NCBI GenBank assembly: GCA_964479405.1
Contig: CAYZMA010000012.1
Span: 1-25,369, forward strand
Origin: JAMCZU01 sp964479405
Lineage (GTDB): Bacteria; Patescibacteriota; UBA1384; UBA12157; JAENIV01
Length of the DNA: 25,369 bases
Direction: 5' to 3'
Below, piece after piece: positions 1 through 6,394 of this stretch. Both the position numbers and the translations under genes were made by a program. A model generated the notes under the pieces. It saw only the letters and a program-made list of their open reading frames with translations, was not told the DNA's origin and made no database searches. Each line of letters begins with the position of its first letter. The first letter of the stretch is position 1.

Positions 1-56
1 TTGCCTATTAAACCACTATTTCATGCTCATATGATGATTGGAATATACTGAAATAA

Positions 57-177
57 TTGATGGTAGAAAATGGAATATAGAAGGTAGATTTTGAAGATTG
101 ATGATAGATGATTGAATTCTAACTTCTATTTTCAAACTTCAAAGTCTATCTTCTACTTTCTATCTTCTATTATCAAA
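57..177. repeat. Long imperfect inverted repeat upstream of rpsP
   Basis: The left arm (about 57-105) and the reverse complement of the right arm (about 130-177) align closely over roughly 45-50 bp, with a variant of AGAAGATAGA recurring in both. A transcript would fold into a long AT-rich hairpin. No ORF is visible here. Just downstream (about 193-216) a 7-bp unit ATTTCGG occurs three times in tandem, followed by a T-run. The stretch 1-245 has no recognisable gene. The role is unknown; such hairpins may act as boundary terminators for genes to the left of the window. Confidence 0.6.
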
Positions 178-245
178 ATATTTTTTGTTTCGTATTTCGG
201 ATTTCGGATTTCGGATTTTTTTTAATATCTTTTTCTAATATCCGA

Positions 246-274
246 TTGACACAAGATTACTCTTCTGTTAGAAT
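246..274 (+). promoter_or_regulatory. Sigma-70-type promoter of rpsP
   Basis: A perfect -35 box TTGACA (246-251) and a -10 box TAGAAT (269-274) are separated by 17 bp. The rpsP start lies 23 nt further on, with AGAGGA (about 282-287) as ribosome binding site. This is the likely promoter of the whole translation cluster. Confidence 0.8.
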
Positions 275-297
275 ATAAAAAAGAGGATATTAATTTT

Positions 298-837
298 ATG
301 TTATCAATTAGACTTCGTAGAACAGGCAAAAAAAAGAAACCATCGTATAGAATTGTGGTTACCGACCAACGGGCTCCAATTTATGGTAAATATTTAGAAA
401 TGATTGGTCACTTTGATCCATTTACAAAAGTGATTGTTTTAGATAACGAAAAAGCTTTAGAATGGATGAATAAGGGAGCGCAACCAACTAATACGGTTTC
501 TAAAGTTTTTGAAAAACAAGGACTAAAGCACAAAAGTATTGTGATTAAAAAATTCCGAGCCGTTTCCAAAAAAGAACTTGAAGCTCAAAAAGTTCAAGAA
601 GAGGCAGAAAAAGTTAAAATTCAAGCCGAAAAAGAAGCCGCCAAAATCGCCTTTGAACAGCAAGTAGAAGCGGAAAAAGCGGCTCAACCAACATCGGAAG
701 AAAAATTACAACAAGCCGCGGAAGTTGTAATTCAAGAAGAAAAAGCCGAAGAAAAAGCAGAAAGTGTCCCGACGGAAAGTCGGGATTCCGACCGTAGCGT
801 CGGAAAAGTAAAAGAAGAAAAGAAAGCCGAAGAATAA
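298..837 (+). CDS. rpsP: 30S ribosomal protein S16 with long C-terminal extension
   Basis: Residues 1 to about 80 are a canonical S16 (start MLSIRLRRTGKKKKPSYRIV, then IGHFDPF and the motif W(M)xKGAQPT), a primary binder of 16S rRNA in the 30S body. The family is usually 80-90 residues; here a Lys/Glu/Ala-rich tail brings it to 179, as is common in CPR bacteria. Near the end, residues about 157-169 (PTESRDSDRSVGK) are encoded by two adjacent palindromes (see the repeat entry), so part of the tail is repeat-derived. The start is supported by AGAGGA and a strong promoter upstream. It is the first gene of a translation cluster; the usual rimM and rplS partners are absent. Confidence 0.97.
   Translation: MLSIRLRRTGKKKKPSYRIVVTDQRAPIYGKYLEMIGHFDPFTKVIVLDNEKALEWMNKGAQPTNTVSKVFEKQGLKHKSIVIKKFRAVSKKELEAQKVQEEAEKVKIQAEKEAAKIAFEQQVEAEKAAQPTSEEKLQQAAEVVIQEEKAEEKAESVPTESRDSDRSVGKVKEEKKAEE
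766..804. repeat. Double palindrome inside rpsP
   Basis: Two adjacent hairpins lie in frame in the rpsP tail: TCCCGAC/GTCGGGA (767-785) and TTCCGAC/GTCGGAA (786-805). The second hairpin region is almost the reverse complement of the repeat inside trmD at 1706-1730, which makes this the same element family in opposite orientation. Its GC content is clearly above that of the flanking Lys/Glu codons. Confidence 0.85.
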
Positions 838-873
838 TATTGTAATATTATTGATATTTTAGTAAGATAAAAA

Positions 874-914
874 AAGCAGAAATAAACGGTCGAATCTGCT
901 TACGATAATGTAAG
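874..914 (+). promoter_or_regulatory. Alternative hairpins between rpsP and khpA
   Basis: AAGCAGA (874-880) can pair with TCTGCTT (895-901). The overlapping CTTAC/GTAAG (899-903 with 910-914) forms a competing stem. No T-run follows, so this is not a classical terminator. It may modulate readthrough or mRNA processing between rpsP and khpA; the role is speculative. Confidence 0.3.
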
Positions 915-931
915 AAAGATTTGGAGACAAT

Positions 932-1267
932 ATGGCAGAAGCAGATAAAGAATTTGTAGAAAATGTCGTCAAAGCGATTGTTGACCATCCAGATGATGTA
1001 AAAACCAAAAGATCAGTTGATGAAATGGGAGTTTTAATTGAACTTTCCGTTCACGCTGAAGATATGGGTAAAATCATCGGCAAGGAAGGTCGAACAGCAA
1101 AATCAATTCGAACCCTTCTTCGTGTTTTAGGAGCCAAAAATAATGCTCGCGTCAACCTTAAGATTATTGAACCAGAAGGCGGTCGTGAAGTAAAAGTCCC
1201 TGAAACTGAAGAGAAAGATGATAAAACATCTAAACTTGAGGAAGGTCAAGTTACCGAAGTAGTCTAA
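932..1267 (+). CDS. khpA: KH-domain RNA-binding protein KhpA
   Basis: A small single-KH protein of the KhpA/YlqC family. The KH core spans about residues 1-80, with the RNA-gripping GxxG loop visible as IIGKEGRTAKSIR (about 48-60). The family binds RNA, often together with KhpB/Jag, and is classically encoded between rpsP and rimM/trmD, which matches the position here. At 111 residues it is longer than the usual 75-80 because of an acidic, Glu/Lys-rich C-terminal tail. GGAG lies about 7 nt before the ATG. A terminator hairpin follows the gene. Confidence 0.93.
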   Translation: MAEADKEFVENVVKAIVDHPDDVKTKRSVDEMGVLIELSVHAEDMGKIIGKEGRTAKSIRTLLRVLGAKNNARVNLKIIEPEGGREVKVPETEEKDDKTSKLEEGQVTEVV

Positions 1268-1278
1268 AAAAACAAAAG

Positions 1279-1313
1279 ATCGCCACAATTCTTTTGATGT
1301 TTGGCGATTTTTT
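1279..1313 (+). terminator. Rho-independent terminator after khpA
   Basis: Stem ATCGCCA (1279-1285) pairs with TGGCGAT (1302-1308), followed by a T-rich run to 1313. It ends the rpsP-khpA unit. Confidence 0.75.
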
Positions 1314-1334
1314 GTTAGAGCATGCTTAATAAAT

Positions 1335-1435
1335 GTCATTCTCGAGCCGAAAGCGAAGCGTTTCGACATCGGGAATCTATAAAATACTGGATTCCGTATC
1401 ATGTTTTGTCTGACGACAAACCTGTACGGAATGAC
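1335..1435. repeat. Intergenic MITE-like repeat with GTCATTC/GAATGAC ends
   Basis: This 101-bp segment starts with GTCATTC and ends with the exact inverse GAATGAC. Inner palindromic parts include ATTCCGTA/TACGGAAT and TTTGTC/GACAAA. The same end signature occurs in miaB (3718-3800) and beside the GIY-YIG gene (11930-12284), so it belongs to a dispersed family. It fills most of the khpA-trmD gap. Confidence 0.75.
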
Positions 1436-1470
1436 AATCATGAGCTATTAAACATACTCTTAGGAAAACC

Positions 1471-2184
1471 ATGATTTATAATATTTTTACAACTCAAACT
1501 AATATCTATGATTCATTTTTAAAAACGGGTTTAATCGCCCGCGGAATTTTAAAAAAAATTATCAAGATTAACATTTTTAATCTTTACGATTTTGGTTTTG
1601 GCACTCATAAATCCATTGACGACACTCCTTACGGTGGAGGCCCGGGAATGATTTTACGCGTTGATATAATTAATAAAGCGATATCAAAAATTAAAAATCA
1701 AAGATCTCCGACGCTTCGGTCGGAGTCCGACACGATAAGTCGTCGGACAAAAATAATTTTATTAACGCCACAAGGAAAAAAGTTTGATTCTAAAATGGCG
1801 AAGAAATTAGCTAAAGAAAAGGAACTAATTTTTATTTCTGGCCGTTTTGAAGGATACGATGAAAGAATTAGAAATCTGGTTGATATGGAAATTTCTATTG
1901 GTGATTATGTCCTCACTTCCGGCGATCTGCCAGCGATGGTTCTAATTGACTCTATTTCAAGACAAATTCCCGGATTCATTGGAAAAAATGAATCTATCAA
2001 AGAAGAGTCTTTTGAAAATAATCTTTTAGAATATCCTCAGTATACTCGTCCTGAAACCTACAAAGGTAAAAGCGTCCCTAAAGTTTTACTTTCCGGCAAT
2101 CACGAAGAGATTTTTAAATGGCGGGAAAATGAAGCCAAAAAGAAAACTAAGAAGCATCGCCCGGATTTGACAAATACCCCTTAA
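1471..2184 (+). CDS. trmD: tRNA (guanine-N1)-methyltransferase TrmD
   Basis: Methylates G37 of tRNAs that carry a G at position 36, using SAM, which prevents +1 frameshifting. SPOUT-fold hallmarks are present: the DDTPYGGGPGM segment, SGRFEGYDERI, the trefoil-knot stretch EISIGDYVLTSGDLPAMV with SISRQIPG, and YPQYTRP. The length (237) is typical. Residues about 79-93, just before the conserved ILLTPQGKKF strand, are unusual and are encoded by two adjacent palindromes (1706-1747), an in-frame repeat insertion into a loop. AGGA lies 6 nt before the ATG. It is followed by a short zinc-ribbon gene. Confidence 0.97.
   Translation: MIYNIFTTQTNIYDSFLKTGLIARGILKKIIKINIFNLYDFGFGTHKSIDDTPYGGGPGMILRVDIINKAISKIKNQRSPTLRSESDTISRRTKIILLTPQGKKFDSKMAKKLAKEKELIFISGRFEGYDERIRNLVDMEISIGDYVLTSGDLPAMVLIDSISRQIPGFIGKNESIKEESFENNLLEYPQYTRPETYKGKSVPKVLLSGNHEEIFKWRENEAKKKTKKHRPDLTNTP
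1706..1747. repeat. Double palindrome inside trmD
   Basis: CTCCGAC/GTCGGAG (1706-1725) is immediately followed by TCCGAC/GTCGGA (1726-1747). The 25 bases from 1706 closely match the reverse complement of the rpsP element. It lies in frame and adds roughly 14 codons in a surface loop of TrmD without disturbing any conserved motif. Confidence 0.85.
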
Positions 2185-2216
2185 TACCCTATACTATTAC
2201 TATAAGGAGATTGGGA

Positions 2217-2489
2217 ATGCCCAATTTAATGGAAATAATCCAACAAATTCAAAGAGACTTATCTTGTCCAGTTTGCGGTCAAAATTATGAAGTTGGAAAA
2301 ATAAAACTTCGCGGATTTTTTGACAACAATCTTATTATTCAAACAGTTTGCGCAAGCGGACATTTAACTTTTTTTGTGACAATGGTTAAAGTTCAAAAGA
2401 AAATTCCTGTGTCAGTAAATGACATTATAGATATTCATAAAGCCCTAGAAAATTTTGACGGAGACTTTCAAAAATTGTGGAAAATTTGA
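2217..2489 (+). CDS. Small zinc-ribbon protein, function unknown
   Basis: A 90-residue protein with a putative zinc site: C17-x2-C20 (SCPVCGQ) and, about 25 residues on, C45-x3-H49 (CASGH). The rest is mostly beta-type sequence ending KLWKI. The ATG at 2217 is preferred over the in-frame TTG at 2211 because AAGGAG (2204-2209) sits 7 nt before it. The 3' end overlaps the rplY start by 13 bp, suggesting translational coupling. The position between trmD and rplY hints at a role in translation or RNA binding, but I do not recognise a characterised family. Confidence 0.8.
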   Translation: MPNLMEIIQQIQRDLSCPVCGQNYEVGKIKLRGFFDNNLIIQTVCASGHLTFFVTMVKVQKKIPVSVNDIIDIHKALENFDGDFQKLWKI

Positions 2490-3217
2490 TTTTAAAAGCT
2501 ACAACTCGCAATCTTTTAGGTAAAAAAGTTAAAGATTTACGTCGGGAAGGAATTATTCCTCTTGTTTTGTATGGAAAAAAATTCACCCCCATATCTTTGA
2601 GCGCTAACGAAAAAGAATTTAAAAAAGTCTCGGAAAAAGCCGGTGAAGCAACTTTGATTACTGTTGAAATTCCAGAAAAAGAAACAGTTAAAGCTTTAAT
2701 TAGACAAATCCAAAAAAATCCGGTCAGCGACACTGTCATTCACGCTGATTTATATAAAGTGGATATGTCTTCGAAAATTGAAACTGAAATTCCTTTAGTT
2801 TTTGAAGGCGTAGCCCCAGCCGTTTCCGAATTGGAAGGAAACTTTATTACCAATAAAGACGCTATTAAAGTTAAATGTCTACCGGATAAATTAGTTTCCG
2901 AAATTAAAATTGATATTTCAGTCCTTAAAACTTTTGAAGACTTAATCCGCGTGAAAGATTTGAATATTCCCGAAGGCATTAAAGTTATGGAAGAAACCGA
3001 AGATATTATTGCTCAAGTAACAGCGCCACTTTCCGAAGAAGAATTAGAAAAAATTGAATCGGGTGAAACAGCTATTGGCGAAAAAGAACAAATTGAAAAC
3101 ATGGAAGCAAAAGCCGAACAAGAAAAAGCCGAAAAAGAAGCAATTAGTGAAGAAGGAAAAGAAGAACAGCCTTCACCAAAAGAATCCGACAAGAAATCCG
3201 ATAAAAATGAAAAATAA
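2477..3217 (+). CDS. rplY: 50S ribosomal protein L25 (Ctc form)
   Basis: Binds 5S rRNA in the large subunit. The N-terminal L25 domain (about 1-90: LKATTRNLLGKKVKDLRREG, VLYGKK, RQIQKNPVSDTVIHADLY) is followed by the TL5/Ctc beta domain (about 95-185: IPLVFEGVAPAV, LPDKLVSEIKIDIS). The last 60 residues are a Lys/Glu-rich disordered tail, like that of S16. The start is a GTG inside the zinc-ribbon gene, with GGAGA (2460-2464) as a somewhat distant ribosome binding site. The stop overlaps the miaB start by 11 nt. Confidence 0.95.
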   Translation: MENLILKATTRNLLGKKVKDLRREGIIPLVLYGKKFTPISLSANEKEFKKVSEKAGEATLITVEIPEKETVKALIRQIQKNPVSDTVIHADLYKVDMSSKIETEIPLVFEGVAPAVSELEGNFITNKDAIKVKCLPDKLVSEIKIDISVLKTFEDLIRVKDLNIPEGIKVMEETEDIIAQVTAPLSEEELEKIESGETAIGEKEQIENMEAKAEQEKAEKEAISEEGKEEQPSPKESDKKSDKNEK

Positions 3218-4283
3218 AAAATACTTTGTTTTCACTCTCGGTTGTCAAATGAATATAGCTGATTCTCAAAGAATTGCTCAAAAATTAGATGAACTAGGTT
3301 ACAAGTCGGCTCCTGAAAAGGAAGCCGATTTGGTAGTTATTAACAGTTGTTCGGTAAGACAAAAAGCGGTTGACCGGATTTGGGGTGGAATTAAAAAGTG
3401 GCAGAAAAGTAATAAAGAAATATTTATTACCGGCTGTGTTTTACCCTCCGACAAGAAAAAACTTGACGAGAAAAATATCAAAACTTTTGATATGACTAAA
3501 TTGCCAAATGTTTCTCGCACAAATTCTGACATCACAATTATGACCGGCTGTGATAATTTTTGTTCTTACTGCGCTGTCCCCTACACTCGCGGACGAGAAA
3601 TTTCCCGAAGTGAAAAAGATATTTTAGCCGATGTTCAAAATGCTTTAAAAAGTGGTTCTAAGGAAATTTTACTCCTTGGACAAAATGTAAATTCATATAA
3701 ATCAACAGTTGAAAATGGTCATTCTGAGCATAGCGAAGAATCTCTGGCGAATGCCAGACCTCACATTCGTGAGAGATCCTTCACTAATGTTCAGGATGAC
3801 AAAGTAAATAATAAGGATTTTATTAAACTATTAAACAAGATTGATAATTTACCTTACAATTTTACTTTTAATTTTATGTCTTCAAATCCACATGATATGT
3901 CTGACGAATTAATTGAATGTTTTGCCAATTTAAAAAAATGGCCTCGCGAGCTTCACTTGGCAATGCAGTCAGGCGACGATGAAATTTTAAAAAAGATGAA
4001 TCGCAAGTATTCAAGCATTCAATATTTAAAATTGATTGAAAATTTAAAATTTAAAATTCCAAATTTAAAACTAACGACCGATATTATAGTTGGTTTTCCA
4101 AACGAGACCAAAAAACAATTTGAAAATACGGTTAAAATTTGCCGGAAAATAAAATTTAAAAAAGCTTATGTTTCTCAATATTCCCCGCGTCCGGGAACAG
4201 TCGCTTTTAAATTAAAAGACGATGTTCCAAAAGAGGAAAAAAAGAGAAGATGGCTTATTTTAGATCAGTTAATTAATAAGTAG
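3207..4283 (+). CDS. miaB: MiaB-type tRNA methylthiotransferase lacking TRAM domain
   Basis: A radical-SAM enzyme of the MiaB/MtaB family, which adds a methylthio group to i6A37 of tRNA. The N-terminal UPF0004 part has three cluster cysteines (GCQMN, NSCSVR, TGCV). The radical-SAM CxxxCxxC site is CDNFCSYC. Later motifs include LLGQNVNSY, HLAMQSGDDEILKKMNR and DIIVGFPNET. The ATG at 3207 is chosen because MKNKKYFVFTLGC is the family start; the ORF is open further upstream only because it runs out of frame through rplY. The protein (358 residues) stops at WLILDQLINK, so the usual C-terminal TRAM RNA-binding domain is absent. Residues about 171-198 are encoded by an 83-bp inserted repeat. Confidence 0.92.
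   Translation: MKNKKYFVFTLGCQMNIADSQRIAQKLDELGYKSAPEKEADLVVINSCSVRQKAVDRIWGGIKKWQKSNKEIFITGCVLPSDKKKLDEKNIKTFDMTKLPNVSRTNSDITIMTGCDNFCSYCAVPYTRGREISRSEKDILADVQNALKSGSKEILLLGQNVNSYKSTVENGHSEHSEESLANARPHIRERSFTNVQDDKVNNKDFIKLLNKIDNLPYNFTFNFMSSNPHDMSDELIECFANLKKWPRELHLAMQSGDDEILKKMNRKYSSIQYLKLIENLKFKIPNLKLTTDIIVGFPNETKKQFENTVKICRKIKFKKAYVSQYSPRPGTVAFKLKDDVPKEEKKRRWLILDQLINK
3718..3800. repeat. 83-bp inverted-end repeat inside miaB
   Basis: Ends GTCATTCTGA and TCAGGATGAC are inverted with one mismatch. Inside are TCTGGC/GCCAGA (3752-3767 region) and CTCAC/GTGAG. It is read in frame, encoding a stretch that begins GHSEHSEES between the conserved LLGQNVNSY motif and FIKLLNKID. This matches the GTCATTC-ended repeats between genes in the same window. 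Confidence 0.85.
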
Positions 4284-4511
4284 TTATTTACAAATTTTTT
4301 CTAACCTTGAAATTCTAACATCATGGTTATCAAACCGTTTGACATTACTGTCTAATTTTAGTTCCATTCTATTTAATCTATAATCTACATCGTCAAATCT
4401 TTCGCTATGGTCTTCTTGTTTTTCTATAATTTTATCTAAAAGAGGAAGCACTAGCTGTGTAATGCCTTCGTTAAAAATTTCCCTAATTTCCTTTTTGTCT
4501 TGTGTTTTCAT
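4284..4511 (-). CDS. Small coiled-coil protein
   Basis: A 75-residue protein with two parts: a helical segment (IFNEGITQLVLPLLDKIIE) and a coiled coil of heptads (about 35-73) with a recurring pattern, RFDDVDYRLNRMELKLD then RFDNHDVRISRLEK. No enzymatic motif is visible. It starts 10 nt downstream of the RT stop codon on the same strand. A TATAAT box (complement of 4521-4526) lies 9 nt before the ATG and no Shine-Dalgarno is seen, so it could be made from its own near-leaderless transcript. Similar short coiled-coil proteins are common in CPR genomes. A link to the DGR is only positional. Confidence 0.7.
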   Translation of the reverse strand: MKTQDKKEIREIFNEGITQLVLPLLDKIIEKQEDHSERFDDVDYRLNRMELKLDSNVKRFDNHDVRISRLEKICK

Positions 4512-4521
4512 TATATGTTTA

Positions 4522-5622
4522 TTATATCACAAATTTATTTTTAGAAGTATTGTATTTTTTACAGGTCTCATCTAATATTCGCCTTACTTTATAACTATTA
4601 CCATGTTGTAAAATTCCTAAATAAGATTGATATGTTTCATTTTTCTGGTTATTAACCATTTTTTTGAACATTCTTCGTTTGGTAGATTTGCGTAATACTC
4701 GGTGATCTGAAAAATGAACCCAGCCGAGAAAATCAACTCCTGAGGCTAAAGTTTTTATATAAACTTTGTCAGGATGTAATTGTAATTTGAGTTTTTTGTG
4801 CAAATATTTTTCAATTTTAAGCAATAATTTTTCAAGTATTTGTTTGTTCCCTGATAATATTACAAAATCATCGGCGTAACGAATATAATACTTTACTTTT
4901 AGTTCGCGTTTAACAAAATGGTCAAAACTATTCATATAAATATTAATAAGCAATTGAGATGTCAAATTGCCTAGTGGCAAACCAACACCTTTACGACTAG
5001 AATTAAAACTATCAATAATTTGCCCCAAAAGCCACAAAACATCTTGATCGCTAATATGACGAGCTAGAATTTCTTTTAAAATTAGATGATCAATGTTGGC
5101 AAAAAATTTACGAATATCACACTTTAAAACCCATACTGTTCGGGTATTGTTTTGTGAAACGATTCTTCCAAAATCACTAAATCGATTTATTGCTCGATGT
5201 GTGCCTTTTTCAATCCGGCAAGAATAGGAATCGTAAATAAATTTACGGTCAAAATACGGATATAAAATTCTATAAATCGCATGATGGACAAGCCTATCTC
5301 GCACACTAGCTTTGTGAATATTCCGTGGTTTTGGATCATTAATTTTAAAAGCTGTGTACCCATCATGTTGATAAGTTTTATCCGCAAGCTCACCGTATAA
5401 AGCAACTAAATTGTCTGTCAAATTTACCGAAAATTCTGCTACATCTTTCCGTTTCCGTTTTCCACATAAAAATTCTTGCCACGAAAGAAGTAAATTATCA
5501 AAAGATGTGATATTATTATAAATATGACAAAGCCTATTTACTCTCTCTCTCTCTCTCGGAATGCCTCTATTTTGACCCGGATCAAAGAGGGATACTTGAT
5601 TTGGATCAAAATTGTTTCTCAT
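4522..5622 (-). CDS. Diversity-generating retroelement reverse transcriptase
   Basis: A 366-residue reverse transcriptase. The catalytic aspartates are D169 (LKCDIRKFFANID) and the pair in YADD (residues 249-252, YIRYADDFVIL). Motif 4 reads GLPLGNLTSQ (214-223): this SQ-ending form is diagnostic of DGR RTs and differs from the QG form of group II intron and retron enzymes. The N-terminal element FDNLLLSWQEF and KRKRKDVAEF also fits DGR RTs. VDFLGW (296-301) is the primer-grip motif. No maturase, HNH or X domain follows. It copies TR RNA into cDNA with errors at adenines. The first about 30 residues precede the conserved region and cross a 17-nt GA tract (RERER), so the exact start is uncertain; no later ATG exists before the conserved core. 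Confidence 0.95.
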   Translation of the reverse strand: MRNNFDPNQVSLFDPGQNRGIPRERERVNRLCHIYNNITSFDNLLLSWQEFLCGKRKRKDVAEFSVNLTDNLVALYGELADKTYQHDGYTAFKINDPKPRNIHKASVRDRLVHHAIYRILYPYFDRKFIYDSYSCRIEKGTHRAINRFSDFGRIVSQNNTRTVWVLKCDIRKFFANIDHLILKEILARHISDQDVLWLLGQIIDSFNSSRKGVGLPLGNLTSQLLINIYMNSFDHFVKRELKVKYYIRYADDFVILSGNKQILEKLLLKIEKYLHKKLKLQLHPDKVYIKTLASGVDFLGWVHFSDHRVLRKSTKRRMFKKMVNNQKNETYQSYLGILQHGNSYKVRRILDETCKKYNTSKNKFVI

Positions 5623-5919
5623 ATTCCTAAAAATTCTCGTTATACTATTGGCAATAGAATTGAAAATAAATTTCTTGATCTATTGGAACTCTCATATATT
5701 GCTTACTTCAGCGAAAAGAATAAAAAATTGGAAAAAATATCCGAGTGCATTTTTGTTTTAGACACTCTCAAATATTTGATTTCAGTAGCATGGGAAGGAA
5801 AGTTGATTTCAAATAAACAATATGAAGAAATTGTGCTTAAATTAGACGAATCTGGAAAGATGTTTGGTGGCTGGAGAAATAATTTAGCTAACCCTAAAAA
5901 GAAAAACCGCACTTTATAA
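5524..5919 (+). CDS. avd: Avd-like DGR accessory protein (four-helix bundle)
   Basis: A 131-residue helical protein with the family signature of DGR accessory variability determinants: IKEGYLIWIKIVSHIPKNSR then YTIGNRIENKFLDLLE, a middle helix ending LDTLKYLISVAWEGKLIS, and the C-terminal GKMFGGW. In known DGRs Avd is a barrel-shaped pentamer that binds the RT and the TR RNA and is needed for mutagenic homing. Basic residues end the protein (NPKKKNRTL). Unusually it is on the strand opposite to the RT, TR and target, and its 5' end overlaps the RT 5' end by about 100 bp. An in-frame TTG at 5572, beginning just before TRIKEGY, is an alternative start; no clear ribosome binding site is seen for either. 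Confidence 0.88.
   Translation: MTKPIYSLSLSRNASILTRIKEGYLIWIKIVSHIPKNSRYTIGNRIENKFLDLLELSYIAYFSEKNKKLEKISECIFVLDTLKYLISVAWEGKLISNKQYEEIVLKLDESGKMFGGWRNNLANPKKKNRTL
5541..5557. repeat. CT/GA dinucleotide microsatellite in the avd-RT overlap
   Basis: Seventeen bases of alternating CT (plus strand). It lies inside the first codons of both avd (reading Ser-Leu-Ser-Leu) and, on the other strand, the RT (Arg-Glu-Arg-Glu-Arg). A slippage of one CT unit would shift both reading frames near their starts, so it could work as a phase-variation switch. Confidence 0.8.
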
Positions 5920-5925
5920 GCGCGG
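5896..5925 (-). terminator. Terminator directly downstream of the template repeat
   Basis: On the minus strand, CCGCGCTT and AAGTGCGG form an 8-bp stem (one G-U) with a 3-nt loop, followed by TTTTTCTTTTT. It lies 15 nt past the TR and covers the last codons of avd on the other strand. It would end a short TR transcript before the antisense avd region. Confidence 0.75.
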
Positions 5926-5939
5926 GAAAGAAATACTTT

Positions 5940-6071
5940 CTAGAACGGAACATGATCTCATTATCAAGATTCCACTTATTCGTAGGATTCGCCCAATTGT
6001 TGTTGAGCCACAGCCCATTCTCGTTGTGTTCAAGGTTAAAGACGTTCTGATTACCATTCCGGTCAATGAAT
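5940..6071 (-). repeat. DGR template repeat (TR)
   Basis: A 132-bp segment aligned without gaps to 6417-6548 (constant offset 477). It is rich in AAC/AAT codons when read in the target frame (13 Asn), typical of templates whose adenines are mutated. Of 18 differences from the VR, 17 are at minus-strand adenines; the other is one silent G to T. Both ends are perfectly conserved: 13 matching bases at the 5' side and the 15-base shared end CATGTTCCGTTCTAG at the 3' side, where the initiation of mutagenic homing is expected. Confidence 0.95.
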
Positions 6072-6210
6072 GTGTGATATACCATCTATGCCACCGCTCT
6101 CGTAACCACACCGGGACAAGGAGACAAAAAGCTGTATCTTATTTAGGATCAAAAATCCACCAACATACCACACCAAGTTTCTCTTTTTTAGGACAAAATA
6201 TAAATCCTCT

Positions 6211-6240
6211 ACTATAAGCCATAGCCAATAATATTCTCAA
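6211..6240 (-). promoter_or_regulatory. Candidate promoter for the TR RNA
   Basis: On the minus strand TTGAGA (complement of 6235-6240) and TATAGT (complement of 6211-6216) are 18 bp apart. Transcription would begin near 6204, cross the TR and stop at the terminator at 5896, giving an RNA of about 310 nt. The stretch 6072-6394 between target gene and TR shows no protein gene, which fits a noncoding leader. Confidence 0.4.
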
Positions 6241-6394
6241 TTTACACTTGCCAGAAAGGTCTCGAAAAGTCGTAACCGTTCGATTTAACCAATCTATTAT
6301 TAGTATACCAAAAATTTGCGTTGAGTGGCTACGCCACAAAAGTCTCAAAGAAACAAAAAGCCAAAGTTTTAAAATCACCAAAGAGTCAAAAAAT

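Noticed and set aside
3054..3206. Upstream extension of miaB to 3054
   Set aside because: It is the out-of-frame reading of the rplY tail (Lys-rich); the family start is at 3207.
4522..5622. Group II intron or retron reverse transcriptase
   Set aside because: No intron domain V/VI, maturase domain or msr/msd is seen, and motif 4 is the DGR type, with TR/VR present.
5894..6085. Minus-strand ORF of 63 codons covering the TR
   Set aside because: It reads like the target protein tail because the TR is a copy of the VR. It has no ribosome binding site and its end is inside a terminator; best treated as template, not a gene.
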